A stretch of 64,000 nucleotides of DNA, taken from positions 62,001 to 126,000 of the forward strand of contig NZ_VENF01000004.1 in NCBI RefSeq assembly GCF_009711715.1, written 5' to 3'. The notes beneath the pieces were generated by a model. It ran no database searches. It saw only the letters and a list, made by a program, of their open reading frames with translations, and was not told where the DNA came from. Within the stretch, counting starts at the first letter, position 1, and the number at the start of each line of letters is the position of its first letter. Shown here in pieces: positions 1 to 10,860 of this stretch. The DNA comes from Methylophaga sp. Its GTDB lineage: Bacteria > Pseudomonadota > Gammaproteobacteria > Nitrosococcales > Methylophagaceae. A program made the translations under genes and the position numbers.

Positions 1-1574
<1,574 letters not shown>

Positions 1575-1590
1575 TGCGGCCTGTCATCTC

Positions 1591-2670
1591 CTAGCCCTGA
1601 AAATATTGTAAAGTCTGCTGCAGTTTAGCGGGATCATAATCATCGCTTATCACAGCCTGACCGATGCCTTTCAACAGGATCAGCCGGATAACACCGTCCT
1701 GCACTTTTTTATCGACCGCCATTAAATCCATAAACTGCTGTGCACTCATCGCCTCCGGACCTGTGATCGGCAGGCCTGCACGTTTGAAAATCGCCTGTAT
1801 ACGGCTTAAGGCAGCCTGTTCCAGCCAGCCCAGTCTGGCAGACAAATCGGCAGCCATCACCATGCCGGTTGCAATAGCTTCACCATGCAACCAGTTACCA
1901 TACCCCATACCGGTCTCAATCGCATGACCGAAAGTGTGCCCAAGATTCAGCAGGGCCCTGACGCCCTGTTCGGTTTCATCCTTGGCAACGACATCCGCTT
2001 TATCCTGGCAGGAACGCTCAATCGCATAAGCCAATGCTTCGGGCTTGCGCATTTTCAGTGCATCGATATTCGCTTCCAACCAGTCAAAAAACTCACTGTC
2101 GTTAATAAGACCATACTTGATGACCTCAGAGATACCGGAAGCAAGCTGACGATCATCCAGGGTGTTGAGCGTACTGGTATCGGCAATCACACATTGCGGC
2201 TGATAGAAGGCACCTATCATATTTTTACCCAGAGGGTGATTGACCGCCGTTTTGCCACCGACCGAAGAATCCACCTGTGATAGCAGGGTGGTTGGTACTT
2301 GTATAAACGGCACGCCACGTTGATAGCAGGCAGCGGCAAAACCTGCCATATCACCAATCACACCTCCACCCAGCGCGATGATCGTAACCCGGCGTGAAAA
2401 GCGCTCACTCAACAGTTTATCGTAGATCCGGTTTAATACCTCCAGTGTCTTGAATTCCTCACCGTCAGGCAGAACCACGGCATCGCAGTGATAGCCGGCC
2501 AGCAGACTTCTGACCTTATCCAGATACAACGGGGCGATAGTGTCATTGGTGACAATCAACACTTCCTTACGTTTAATGTGCTTTTGCAGCAGTGCCGGTT
2601 GTGAGAGTAAGTCTTCACCTATGTATATCGGGTAACTGCGGTCTGCCAGGGCGACGTTAAGGGTTTTCAT
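1591..2670 (-). CDS. aroB: 3-dehydroquinate synthase
   Basis: Second step of the shikimate pathway: NAD- and divalent-metal-dependent cyclisation of DAHP to 3-dehydroquinate in the cytoplasm. The 359 residues match the usual family length. Visible family signatures are the glycine-rich NAD segment [16 protein letters not shown] (about residues 99-114), the [19 protein letters not shown] block with the catalytic lysine, and the metal-binding [11 protein letters not shown] stretch. The ATG lies 14 bases inside the end of aroK, so the two are translationally coupled. damX follows after 16 bases. Nothing looks abnormal. Confidence 0.97.
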   Translation of the reverse strand: MKTLNVALADRSYPIYIGEDLLSQPALLQKHIKRKEVLIVTNDTIAPLYLDKVRSLLAGYHCDAVVLPDGEEFKTLEVLNRIYDKLLSERFSRRVTIIALGGGVIGDMAGFAAACYQRGVPFIQVPTTLLSQVDSSVGGKTAVNHPLGKNMIGAFYQPQCVIADTSTLNTLDDRQLASGISEVIKYGLINDSEFFDWLEANIDALKMRKPEALAYAIERSCQDKADVVAKDETEQGVRALLNLGHTFGHAIETGMGYGNWLHGEAIATGMVMAADLSARLGWLEQAALSRIQAIFKRAGLPITGPEAMSAQQFMDLMAVDKKVQDGVIRLILLKGIGQAVISDDYDPAKLQQTLQYFQG

Positions 2671-3229
2671 GGGCTTGTTTTAGCTTTTCCTGTTTTTTCA
2701 GTTTCTTGATCACATCGTTCACGGTGTGCTGAATCGACTGATCACTGGTTTTTAACACAATATCGGCAACTTCACGATAGAGCGGATCACGCTTGGCCAT
2801 CAACTCCTCTATCTGCTTGCGTCGATCACCGGTTTGCAGCAGGGGCCGCTTCTTGTCACGAGCGGTGCGGCGGTAGAGTTGCTCCGCTGTGGCAGAGAGA
2901 TAAATCACATGACCACGCTGTTTGAGAAAGGCCCGGTTCTGCGCTGACAGGACAACGCCACCACCGGTCGCCAGCACGATATTTTCCATACCGGTCAATT
3001 CTTCTATTGTTTTTGACTCACGTTCGCGGAAACCGGCCTCGCCTTCCATTTCAAAAATCCAGGAAATGGAAACACCGGTGCGCTGCTCGATGACCTTGTC
3101 ACTGTCATAGAACTTGCGGTGCAACGCCTTGGCCAGTTGTCTGCCAATGGTGGATTTCCCCGCGCCCATCGGTCCGACGAGGAATATGTTACCTGAAATC
3201 AATGCCCTGCCCTTGAAATTATCCATCAT
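2657..3229 (-). CDS. aroK: Shikimate kinase I
   Basis: Phosphorylates shikimate at the 3-hydroxyl using ATP. The frame gives up to 190 residues with the AroK core: [14 protein letters not shown] (P-loop), the DSD motif after KFY, FRERE for substrate binding, ATGGG and the RDKKRPLL lid. Start choice is uncertain. The tandem ATGs at 3229 and 3226 directly follow the T-run of a terminator hairpin, leaving no room for a ribosome binding site outside the hairpin. A TTG at 3202, preceded by AAGGGCAGGG, would give a protein beginning close to NIFLVGP, as in E. coli AroK. It overlaps aroB by 14 bases. Confidence 0.95.
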   Translation of the reverse strand: MMDNFKGRALISGNIFLVGPMGAGKSTIGRQLAKALHRKFYDSDKVIEQRTGVSISWIFEMEGEAGFRERESKTIEELTGMENIVLATGGGVVLSAQNRAFLKQRGHVIYLSATAEQLYRRTARDKKRPLLQTGDRRKQIEELMAKRDPLYREVADIVLKTSDQSIQHTVNDVIKKLKKQEKLKQAHENP

Positions 3230-3259
3230 AAAAAAGCCGGATCAGTCTGATCCGGCTTT
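3230..3259 (-). terminator. Rho-independent terminator or attenuator between pilQ and aroK
   Basis: A perfect 12-bp stem (AAAGCCGGATCA at 3233-3244, complement at 3248-3259) with a 3-base loop is followed on the minus strand by a run of six T (3235-3230). It lies 28 bases past the pilQ stop and ends at the first annotated aroK ATG. It should end most pil operon transcripts. Expression of aroK then needs read-through or a promoter overlapping this element. Confidence 0.85.
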
Positions 3260-3287
3260 AATTATTAAAAACGATCTACAGGGGATT

Positions 3288-5435
3288 TTAATACTGCAAC
3301 CCCTCTTTCACAATTTTTGGTGTGACAAAGACCAGTAATTCACGTTTTTGATCCGTCTTCTGCGTATTTTTGAAAAGGAAGCCGACGTAAGGAAGGTCAC
3401 CAAAGAAAGGTACTCTTTCAATATTATCCTGAGTGTTTTGCTCATAAATCCCGCCCAATACAACAGTCTCACCATTATCGACCAATACCTGCGTCTGTAC
3501 ACTGCGGGTATCGATACTCGGAACACCATTAAAAATAGAGCCAACCTGATCTTGGCTTACCTCAAGGTCCATCACGATGCGATCATCAGGCGTAATTTGC
3601 GGTGTTACATCCAATTTCAACACGGCTTCTTTAAATGACACACTGGTTGCACCACTGGAGCTGGCTTCCTGATAGGGAATTTCTGTACCCTGCTCAATGG
3701 TCGCCTGTTGCTGATTGGAGGTGATGACCCTTGGTGATGAAACAATTTCACCTCGGCCCTCAGCTTGCATGGCAGATAACTCAAGCTCAAGTATCATCCC
3801 GAGAGGCAGTTTCGCCAAGGCCAAACCAATAGTTCCCGCAGCATTGTTAACTGGCAAGTCCACATTTAGACGGTCGTCCAAAGCAGGGCGATCTGTTCCA
3901 TCATTAGCTGAAAGGTTATCAAGCTGGAAATCAGTCCCATCCAATGTACCTGATGTGGCAGCCTTACCCAGCTTACTATCATTTTCAGTGGTAGCCCCGA
4001 ATCTAACACCCAACTCTTTGTTAAAGTCATTATTCGCAATCACAATGCGGGACTCAATCAGTACTTGCCTGACTGGCTTATCGAGATGCTCAATAACCTG
4101 TTGTATCTCTTCAAGATGCTCAGCAGTGTCACGAATCAGTAATGAATTGGTTCTTTGATCAATCGTGATACTGCCCCGCTTGGAGAGAAAACCTCTATCT
4201 CCAGAAGATGATGCACCACCACCCTGCGAGCCAGCGGTACTCAGAAGCGTGGCTAATTGATCTGCTTTAGCAAATTTAATTTCCACGATTTCGGTATAGA
4301 GCGGCTCCAGCTCTACTAATTGTTTTTGAGCTTCCAACTCCTGCTTTTCACGTGCTGCGATTTCAGCTGCGGGCGCGACCATCATCACATTCCCACTCTG
4401 GCGCATCGCCAAGCCTTTGGATTTCAAAATAATATCCAAGGCCTGATCCCAGGGCACATTTTTCAAGCGCAAAGTCAGATTACCGGTCACGGTATCACTG
4501 GTGACCAAGTTCATGCCGGTAAAGTCAGCCAATAATTGCAGCACCGCACGGACTTCGATGTTCTGGAAATTAAGCGAGAGTTTTTCACCGGTATAACCGA
4601 ATTCATCCCTTGTGCCGGCTTGCGGTTCATCAGGCAGGGGTTTGACTTCGACGACCAATGTTTTTTCAGACTGATAGGCCAGATGCTCATAGCGTCCTTC
4701 GGTTGTCAATGTGAACTTAGTCGCATTCGTCACTGACTCCGCGTCAATATATTTTACCGGTGTAGCAAAATCGACCACATCCAGTCGGCGGTTGAGTTTA
4801 TCCGGCAAACTGACATTGGCCAGATCCACAACAATGTTGCCGCGTTCTTCGCGGACATCCATCGCCGCATCATCACTGTCGAGCTGAACAATCAAACGGG
4901 CCTCACCATTTTCACCACGACGAAAATCGACATCGGTAACAGCAGGCCTATCACCACCTGAACCAGGTCTGGATGACACCGCCTGATGGCCGCTTTCAAT
5001 GGTAATCATCATCTGATTGCCATTTTGAGTAATGGTGTAAGGGACTTTTTGCAGCAGGTTGATGACCATACGGGTCCTGTCACCGGCCTCGACTGCCGAG
5101 ATACTGCGGGTTGCGCCAACATTGACCTGTCTGGTGCGTTCGGTCAGTTTATTCTGAACACCGGCAAAATCGATAACGATTCTCGCGGGATCGTCAGTAG
5201 CAAAACTGTTGGGTTTAGGTACCGGCTCGGAGAAGGTCAGCTGAATTTTTGCCTTATCCCCCGGCATAGCACTGTAATCGAGCGATCTGAGCTCGGCAGC
5301 ATAGCTATTGACAGAAAATAACAGAAGTCCGATAGCGAGCATGGCATGATGCATCAGAGAAAAAAATCCCACTGAGCCCGCCACTGATGTCTGCTGTTGC
5401 ATGTTAATTCCGTTTTGATAGGTCATTTTGTTCAT
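3288..5435 (-). CDS. pilQ: Type IV pilus secretin PilQ
   Basis: Outer-membrane secretin through which the type IV pilus passes. The 715 residues begin with a signal peptide (hydrophobic about 28-47, ending SYAA). Two AMIN-type peptidoglycan-binding regions follow (about 48-150 and 160-255), then an STN/N0 domain (LNFQNIEVRAVLQLLADFTG) and an N1 domain. The C-terminal secretin domain carries IPYQEASSSGATSVSFKEAVL and the closing VPFFGDLPYVGFLFKN signature. Length and order match PilQ of Pseudomonas. It begins 2 bases after the pilP stop as the last gene of pilMNOPQ and is followed by a terminator hairpin. Confidence 0.97.
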   Translation of the reverse strand: MNKMTYQNGINMQQQTSVAGSVGFFSLMHHAMLAIGLLLFSVNSYAAELRSLDYSAMPGDKAKIQLTFSEPVPKPNSFATDDPARIVIDFAGVQNKLTERTRQVNVGATRSISAVEAGDRTRMVINLLQKVPYTITQNGNQMMITIESGHQAVSSRPGSGGDRPAVTDVDFRRGENGEARLIVQLDSDDAAMDVREERGNIVVDLANVSLPDKLNRRLDVVDFATPVKYIDAESVTNATKFTLTTEGRYEHLAYQSEKTLVVEVKPLPDEPQAGTRDEFGYTGEKLSLNFQNIEVRAVLQLLADFTGMNLVTSDTVTGNLTLRLKNVPWDQALDIILKSKGLAMRQSGNVMMVAPAAEIAAREKQELEAQKQLVELEPLYTEIVEIKFAKADQLATLLSTAGSQGGGASSSGDRGFLSKRGSITIDQRTNSLLIRDTAEHLEEIQQVIEHLDKPVRQVLIESRIVIANNDFNKELGVRFGATTENDSKLGKAATSGTLDGTDFQLDNLSANDGTDRPALDDRLNVDLPVNNAAGTIGLALAKLPLGMILELELSAMQAEGRGEIVSSPRVITSNQQQATIEQGTEIPYQEASSSGATSVSFKEAVLKLDVTPQITPDDRIVMDLEVSQDQVGSIFNGVPSIDTRSVQTQVLVDNGETVVLGGIYEQNTQDNIERVPFFGDLPYVGFLFKNTQKTDQKRELLVFVTPKIVKEGLQY

Positions 5436-5437
5436 TG

Positions 5438-5968
5438 CTATTTCACCTCTACTGCCGGAACAGAGGTATCTCTCTCGATAAACCCGCCACGCCCGTTAGG
5501 AACAATTTCTCTAAGCTGAATTTCATCGCTGGTGATGGAAATAATCTTACCGTGATTACGTCCCATGTAATTACCCACCTGTACCCGATGAATCACACCA
5601 TCCGGGCCTCGAACCAAGGCCCAGATTTGGTCCTGCTCCAATGTCCCGACAAACTGTAATTCAGCAAGCTCAAAGGCTTCAAGTGCTTCTTTACGGCGAT
5701 TTTGGTCAGGCTTGATACCATTATCAGCGACTGGTTCAGGCTCAGGTTCGGCCATATCTACTACTGTCGGCACAAATGGATCTCTAAGCTCAGAAGCAGC
5801 GTAGTCAAAATGCTCATAAGGTTTCATTACAGGGATAGGAGGGATATCCGATTTTTGTTGGGCTTTGACCTGAGCAACATAAGTTTCGAGGTCTGCCTTC
5901 TCTTGCTGGCAAGCTGCCGTCAAACATAACACAAGGGCAATAGTCGGCAGTTTATAACGCTGCTTCAT
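5438..5968 (-). CDS. pilP: Type IV pilus assembly lipoprotein PilP
   Basis: Inner-membrane lipoprotein linking the PilN/PilO dimer to the PilQ secretin. I place the start at the ATG at 5968, preceded by AGGGA at good spacing. It gives a lipoprotein signal MKQRYKLPTIALVLCLTAAC (lipobox TAAC), a Pro/Glu-rich disordered linker (PEPEPV) and the C-terminal beta domain with LQFVGTL and WALVRGPDGVIHRVQVG. Longer starts up to 6019 are open but would precede the lipobox by unusable leader sequence. It sits between pilO and pilQ. Confidence 0.95.
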   Translation of the reverse strand: MKQRYKLPTIALVLCLTAACQQEKADLETYVAQVKAQQKSDIPPIPVMKPYEHFDYAASELRDPFVPTVVDMAEPEPEPVADNGIKPDQNRRKEALEAFELAELQFVGTLEQDQIWALVRGPDGVIHRVQVGNYMGRNHGKIISITSDEIQLREIVPNGRGGFIERDTSVPAVEVK

Positions 5969-6002
5969 GGCTGCTTCCCTGTTCATCTTGAACTCATTGT
6001 GG

Positions 6003-6593
6003 TCAATTCTCGCCATCATCGAAGTACCGGTATGTTTTTGCTGTCAGATTCATGGTCATCTTACCTGTTTGCTCGTTAAGCGGACCCATGGAAAAATCAT
6101 GCATGGTGACGATACGCGGCAGCGCAGCTAGACCGCTGACAAATTCACCAAACTGGTGATAGTCCCCGGTCACCGTCATCTGAATCGGCAGCTCTGCATA
6201 AAAGTCGATCGGTCTCTCACCCTGGGGCTGGAATAACTCAAATTCCAAGCCATTAATCAGACCCGTACGGGTAACATCGACCAGCAGTTCCGGCACTTCA
6301 CTTTTCTTAGGCAGTTGTTCCAGCATTGAGGCGAACATGACCCGCATTTCTGCTAATTGTTCTTTATAAGCTTCAAGATTTACCGCTTTAGCTTGCTTAG
6401 TCTCAAATTCTTTTTTCAGTTGAACTTCTTTTTGTTCCAAGCTTTTGAGTTGAACCTGTTTGTCTTTAATGATGAAGTAATAACCGCCACCCCAAACAAC
6501 AGCACAAATGAGTAATATCGCGATAAATTTGACGACAAGTGGCCATTCGCCACTCTCATTGAAGTCCAGGTCAGTAAGTGAAGACAGTTCCAT
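6003..6593 (-). CDS. pilO: Type IV pilus alignment protein PilO
   Basis: Bitopic inner-membrane protein that pairs with PilN to form the periplasmic alignment complex. The 196 residues have a short cytoplasmic N-terminus (SLTDLDFNESGEWP), one membrane segment (about 22-44, FIAILLICAVVWGGGYYF), a charged coiled coil (about 48-90) and a ferredoxin-like C-terminal domain ending in LTAKTYRYFDD. The ATG overlaps the pilN stop (TGATG), indicating coupling. Confidence 0.95.
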   Translation of the reverse strand: MELSSLTDLDFNESGEWPLVVKFIAILLICAVVWGGGYYFIIKDKQVQLKSLEQKEVQLKKEFETKQAKAVNLEAYKEQLAEMRVMFASMLEQLPKKSEVPELLVDVTRTGLINGLEFELFQPQGERPIDFYAELPIQMTVTGDYHQFGEFVSGLAALPRIVTMHDFSMGPLNEQTGKMTMNLTAKTYRYFDDGEN

Positions 6594-7153
6594 TATTCTC
6601 CGTCCTCTTTCTTAGTCTCAGTCTCATTCACTTCTACGGTGAAACTTCTTATCGAGTCGTCACGGCTGCTGGTCCGCTTGATAACTTTGAGCCGTGATTC
6701 ACCATATTCTTCATTTTGGTCAATCTGCTGCATGAAAACCGACACGCGCGCATTGGATTGCGCTACGCCATCAAAATTGATCAAATTACCCTTGCGGGTG
6801 ACCTTCTGCATGTTTACCCCTTCAGGCACGACTCTGGGAAGAGAATCAAACACTTTCACAATTTTGGGACGACTTTCCTGCAGTTCCTGAATCACCTGCA
6901 TTCGGGCCAGCAGCCGTTCGCGCTGCTTTTCCAGATCTTTTATTTCCTTGATTTTCTTATCGACCTTGGCGATTTCCTGTTGCAGGAACGCGTTACGCTG
7001 GTTCTGCTGCTCAATCAGGCTGTCAGCATAGCTCATTACAAGGTAGAGAATGATGGCAGCAAAGACCAGACCGCCGAGTAAAGCCAGGTAGAACTGCTTC
7101 TGTCTTTCTTCGCGAAGCTCTTCGCGCCAGGGCAATAGATTGATATGAGCCAT
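6593..7153 (-). CDS. pilN: Type IV pilus assembly protein PilN
   Basis: Partner of PilO. Its cytoplasmic N-terminus docks into PilM. The docking motif INLLPWREELREER is visible at residues 4-17, followed by a membrane helix (about 23-44), a coiled coil (about 50-90) and a periplasmic domain related to PilO. Length (186) is typical. The start overlaps the pilM stop by one base (TGATG). Confidence 0.96.
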   Translation of the reverse strand: MAHINLLPWREELREERQKQFYLALLGGLVFAAIILYLVMSYADSLIEQQNQRNAFLQQEIAKVDKKIKEIKDLEKQRERLLARMQVIQELQESRPKIVKVFDSLPRVVPEGVNMQKVTRKGNLINFDGVAQSNARVSVFMQQIDQNEEYGESRLKVIKRTSSRDDSIRSFTVEVNETETKKEDGE

Positions 7154-8211
7154 CAGTCAAAACTCCTCATTGCCAGGCCGCAGGCAATCATCATCGACGG
7201 CGCATCATTACTGAGTGCTTGAATTTTTACTCTCGGTCCCAACACCATGTCCGAGAAAGGGTTGGCTACCGAGGTGGAGGTGCCGGTTTCCTCTTCAATC
7301 ATTTGTGCTACGCCCTTAATCGACGCACAGCCGCCGGCAAGAATAATATGATCAATGGATTGATACTGGGTAGAGGCCGAGAAAAAGAACTGGAGCGCAC
7401 GGGTCACCGTCATCGTCATCGCGCGTTTGAACGGTTCCAGCACTTTAGGTGCGTAATCATCCGGCAGACTACCATCTTTCTTGGCCCTGCCCGCTTCCTG
7501 ATACGACAAACCATAATGACGTTCGATATCTTCGGTCAGCATCCGACCGCCGAAGGTTTGTTCCCGGGTGAATACGATTTTACCGTCGACCAGCACATGC
7601 AGGGTTGTGACGGTAGCGCCGACATCGGCCACAGCGACTGTCAGCCCCTGTCCATGATGTGGCAACTGCCTGGCGATTAACGCGAAGGCGTTTTCCATGG
7701 TATAGGCCTCAACATCAACCAGTTTGGGTTTGAGACCCGCTTTTTCGACCACTTCGGTACGGGCATCGACATTTTCGCGTCGGGATGCCGCGAGCAGAAC
7801 ATCTACAGCTTCCACATCAGCAGCTGAGGTGCCCAGCACTTCGAAGTCGAGGCGAACTTCCTCGAGTGGATAAGGAATATAATTTTCCGCTTCCAGCAGA
7901 ACGTTTTCTTCCAGTTCGCGACCGGACAGGCCTGCAGGAAATGAAACGGTTTTGGTGATGGCGGAATTGGCTGAGACCGCAACGGCCGCCTCTTTGGCTT
8001 TAGTGCCAGAGCGCTTGACAGCGCGTCGGATAGCACCGGCAACTTCATCACGATTTTCGATACGACTTTCGACCACAGCGTTAACGGGAAGCGGCTCTAC
8101 AGCGTAGGATTCGACTGTGTATTTATCCCCTTTTTTATTGAGCTCCAGTATTTTTACTACTGATGAACTGATGTCTATCCCTAGTAACGGAGATTTCTTT
8201 TTCCCAAACAT
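7153..8211 (-). CDS. pilM: Type IV pilus actin-like ATPase PilM
   Basis: Cytoplasmic FtsA-like protein that binds PilN and couples the pilus motors to the envelope complex. I start at the ATG at 8211 (MFGKKKSPLLGIDISSSVVK). An upstream TTG at 8223 is open but would add only MRRQ. The actin-fold phosphate-1 motif LLGIDISSSVVKILEL, the pilus-specific ENYIPYPLEEVRLDFEV segment and phosphate-2/adenosine motifs (VADVGATVTTLHVL, IILAGGCASIKGV) are present. It is first in pilMNOPQ, with a promoter candidate about 60 bases upstream and divergent from mrcA. Confidence 0.96.
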   Translation of the reverse strand: MFGKKKSPLLGIDISSSVVKILELNKKGDKYTVESYAVEPLPVNAVVESRIENRDEVAGAIRRAVKRSGTKAKEAAVAVSANSAITKTVSFPAGLSGRELEENVLLEAENYIPYPLEEVRLDFEVLGTSAADVEAVDVLLAASRRENVDARTEVVEKAGLKPKLVDVEAYTMENAFALIARQLPHHGQGLTVAVADVGATVTTLHVLVDGKIVFTREQTFGGRMLTEDIERHYGLSYQEAGRAKKDGSLPDDYAPKVLEPFKRAMTMTVTRALQFFFSASTQYQSIDHIILAGGCASIKGVAQMIEEETGTSTSVANPFSDMVLGPRVKIQALSNDAPSMMIACGLAMRSFD

Positions 8212-8273
8212 CTGTCGCCTCAATCCCAGTTGATCCTTGCGCGATTTACTTACTTAGCACTACTAGTTAAAGT

Positions 8274-8301
8274 AGTTTATTAAGATTAATCCGAATGTCA
8301 A
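8274..8301 (-). promoter_or_regulatory. Candidate sigma70 promoter of pilMNOPQ
   Basis: On the minus strand a consensus -35 TTGACA (8301-8296) is followed after 16 bases by TAAACT (8279-8274, 4 of 6 consensus). Transcription would start near 8267, about 55 bases before the pilM ATG. Pattern match only. Confidence 0.5.
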
Positions 8302-8402
8302 CATAAATCTCAATAAAACAAGGGCTTTGAACTTAAGCACTGTTTTTATTCCTGCCTTTATATATACTCTACTGACACTTTGATTGCGAACTTTTCATCA
8401 TA

Positions 8403-10784
8403 ATGCGCCGGATTTTCAGCACCCTGTTTAAGGTTTTTGCCGCACTTTTCATACTTTCCCTGATTGCAGCGGCGGTGGTTTATTTCTTTCTTGCCCCCAA
8501 ATTACCCGACACCCAGACACTGAAACAAACCCAGTTTCAGATACCGCTGCGTATCTACAGCTCTGAAGGTGGACTGATGGCAGAGTTCGGTGAAAAACGG
8601 CGTATTCCGGTCGAGTACCAGGACATTCCAGCGCAAATGATTGATGCTTTTCTGGCAGCGGAAGATGACCGTTTTTACCAGCACCCTGGCGTCGATTATC
8701 AGGGCATTATTCGTGCGGTTTATTCCCTTTTGATGACAGGCGAAAAAACTCAGGGCGGCAGTACTATCACGATGCAGGTTGCGCGCAACTTCTTCCTGAC
8801 CAGTGAGAAGACCTATCTGCGGAAACTGAATGAAATCATTCTGGCCCTGGAAATGGAACAGGTGCTGACTAAAGAAGAGATCCTGGCGCTTTACCTGAAT
8901 AAAATCTATCTCGGCAACCGTGCCTACGGGGTTGGGGCGGCGGCGAATGTCTACTACGGCAGACCGCTCAGCGAGCTGACACTACCTGAAATGGCCATGA
9001 TCGCGGGCCTGCCCAAAGCCCCGTCCCGGTTTAACCCCATCGCCAACCCTGAACGCGCCATGATCCGCCGTAACTATGTACTCAGAAGAATGTGGGAAGT
9101 CGGCTATATCAGTGAACAGGAATATCATGAAGCCAGCCAGGCGCCGGTCAGCGCCACATACCATGGCCGTGAGATAGAAGTTTACGCACCTTATGTTGCC
9201 GAGATGGTACGCACCCGCCTTATCGACGAATACGGTGAAGATATCTATACCAGTGGTTTCAATGTCTATACCACCATCCGCGGTGAACACCAGAAGGCTG
9301 CCAACCGTGCACTGCAGACTGCTTTGCTGGAATATGACCGGCGGCATGGTTATCGCGGGCCGGTGGCAGAAATTGAGTTGGAAGACAACATAAGTGAAGA
9401 TTCACTAACCGAAAAGCTGTCGTCCTACGACACTATCGGTCCGCTAAAGCCTGCCATCGTCACCGCTATCAACGATGAATCAGCGACAATCTATATCAAA
9501 AATCTGGGCTATGAAACACTGACGCTGGGTTCGATGAAATGGGCGCAGAAAAAACTGAGTACCAACAGTCGTGGCGCTGTGCCCAAAAAGGTCGGTGATG
9601 TGATGCAGCCCGGTCATATCATCAGGGTCGAAAACAGGGATAAAGAAAGCTGGCAACTGGCACAACTGCCTGAAGCGGAAGGCGCACTGGTCGCCCTCGC
9701 TCCGCATGATGGCGCCGTAACCGCGCTGAGCGGCGGCTTTGATTACTTCCATAATAAATTTAACCGGGTCACCCAGTCCCGGCGTCAGCCCGGCTCGGGG
9801 TTCAAACCCTTTATTTATTCCGCGGCGCTGGAGAAAGGCTATACCGCCGCCAGTATCATCAACGATGCACCGGTCGTCTTTGATGATCCCGGTCTCGAAA
9901 ACGTCTGGCGGCCAGAGAACTACAGTGGTAAATTTTTCGGCCCTACCCGACTGCGTGAGGCGCTAATCCATTCACGTAATCTGGTTTCGATACGCCTTCT
10001 ACGTGATATTGGCGCTGATTATGCCGTGGAATATGCAAAGCGATTCGGCTTTGATGACACCATGCTGCACAAGAACCTGTCACTGGCACTGGGCAGTGGT
10101 AATGCCGCCCCCTGGGATATGGCCACGGCCTATGCAGCGCTGGCCAATGGTGGCTTCAAAATCGAGCCTTACCTGATCCAACGGGTGGAAAGTGCTACTG
10201 GCGAAGTGGTTTTCCAGGCATCACCGAAAACCGTCTGTGAAACCTGTCAGCTGACAGAAGTCGAAATGGATAATGCCAGTTTCAGTGTTGCGGAACGAAT
10301 CATGACACCGCAAAACAATTACCTCATGAATACCCTGCTGCGGGATGTCGTTCGTTACGGTACCGGCCGTAAAGCGATGAGCCTGGGGCGTAATGATCTT
10401 GCCGGCAAGACCGGCACCACTAACGACCAGCTGGATGCCTGGTTCAACGGTTTTCATCCGGAACTGGTCGCTGTGAGCTGGGTCGGTTTTGATCGCCCGC
10501 GGAGTCTCGGTCGATATGAAACCGGGGGTCGTGCCGCTCTGCCGATGTGGATAGATTTTATGGAAGTGGCATTGCAGGGGCTGCCGGAAGCACCGCTGGA
10601 ACAGCCGGTGGATATGGTGACAGTCAGAATCGATCCGGAGACCGGGCTGCTGGCGCAACCCGGTGATACCGATGCTATCTATGAAACCTTTCGCGAAGAT
10701 ACCGTCCCCGACGAGGTCGCCCCCTCAACCGGCACCGGATACGCTGGTGATAATGGCAGCGCACCGGTCATTGAGTTGTTCTGA
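8403..10784 (+). CDS. mrcA: Penicillin-binding protein 1a (bifunctional transglycosylase/transpeptidase)
   Basis: Class A PBP that polymerises and cross-links peptidoglycan during elongation. The 793 residues have an N-terminal membrane anchor (about 8-30) and a GT51 glycosyltransferase domain (AAEDDRFYQHPGVDYQG, GGSTITMQVARNFFL). An OB-like insert follows, then a transpeptidase domain with active-site serine in QPGSGFKPFIYSA, the SRN triad (HSRNLVSIRL) and AGKTGTTNDQLDAWF. Length agrees with PBP1a (about 800-850). It is divergent from pilM, the ponA/mrcA arrangement common in gammaproteobacteria. No strong ribosome binding site precedes the ATG. Confidence 0.97.
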   Translation: MRRIFSTLFKVFAALFILSLIAAAVVYFFLAPKLPDTQTLKQTQFQIPLRIYSSEGGLMAEFGEKRRIPVEYQDIPAQMIDAFLAAEDDRFYQHPGVDYQGIIRAVYSLLMTGEKTQGGSTITMQVARNFFLTSEKTYLRKLNEIILALEMEQVLTKEEILALYLNKIYLGNRAYGVGAAANVYYGRPLSELTLPEMAMIAGLPKAPSRFNPIANPERAMIRRNYVLRRMWEVGYISEQEYHEASQAPVSATYHGREIEVYAPYVAEMVRTRLIDEYGEDIYTSGFNVYTTIRGEHQKAANRALQTALLEYDRRHGYRGPVAEIELEDNISEDSLTEKLSSYDTIGPLKPAIVTAINDESATIYIKNLGYETLTLGSMKWAQKKLSTNSRGAVPKKVGDVMQPGHIIRVENRDKESWQLAQLPEAEGALVALAPHDGAVTALSGGFDYFHNKFNRVTQSRRQPGSGFKPFIYSAALEKGYTAASIINDAPVVFDDPGLENVWRPENYSGKFFGPTRLREALIHSRNLVSIRLLRDIGADYAVEYAKRFGFDDTMLHKNLSLALGSGNAAPWDMATAYAALANGGFKIEPYLIQRVESATGEVVFQASPKTVCETCQLTEVEMDNASFSVAERIMTPQNNYLMNTLLRDVVRYGTGRKAMSLGRNDLAGKTGTTNDQLDAWFNGFHPELVAVSWVGFDRPRSLGRYETGGRAALPMWIDFMEVALQGLPEAPLEQPVDMVTVRIDPETGLLAQPGDTDAIYETFREDTVPDEVAPSTGTGYAGDNGSAPVIELF

Positions 10785-10860
10785 CCACTGCTTTTCGTTA
10801 CAAGCCGTGATGGAGTGAAACCGGCGACTAAAGCCGGCTGGCTACTGGCCTGTTAACGCC

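Noticed and set aside
10785..10860. Terminator after mrcA
   Set aside because: CCGGC/GCCGG can pair over a short distance, but the stem is only 5 bp and no T-run follows in either direction.
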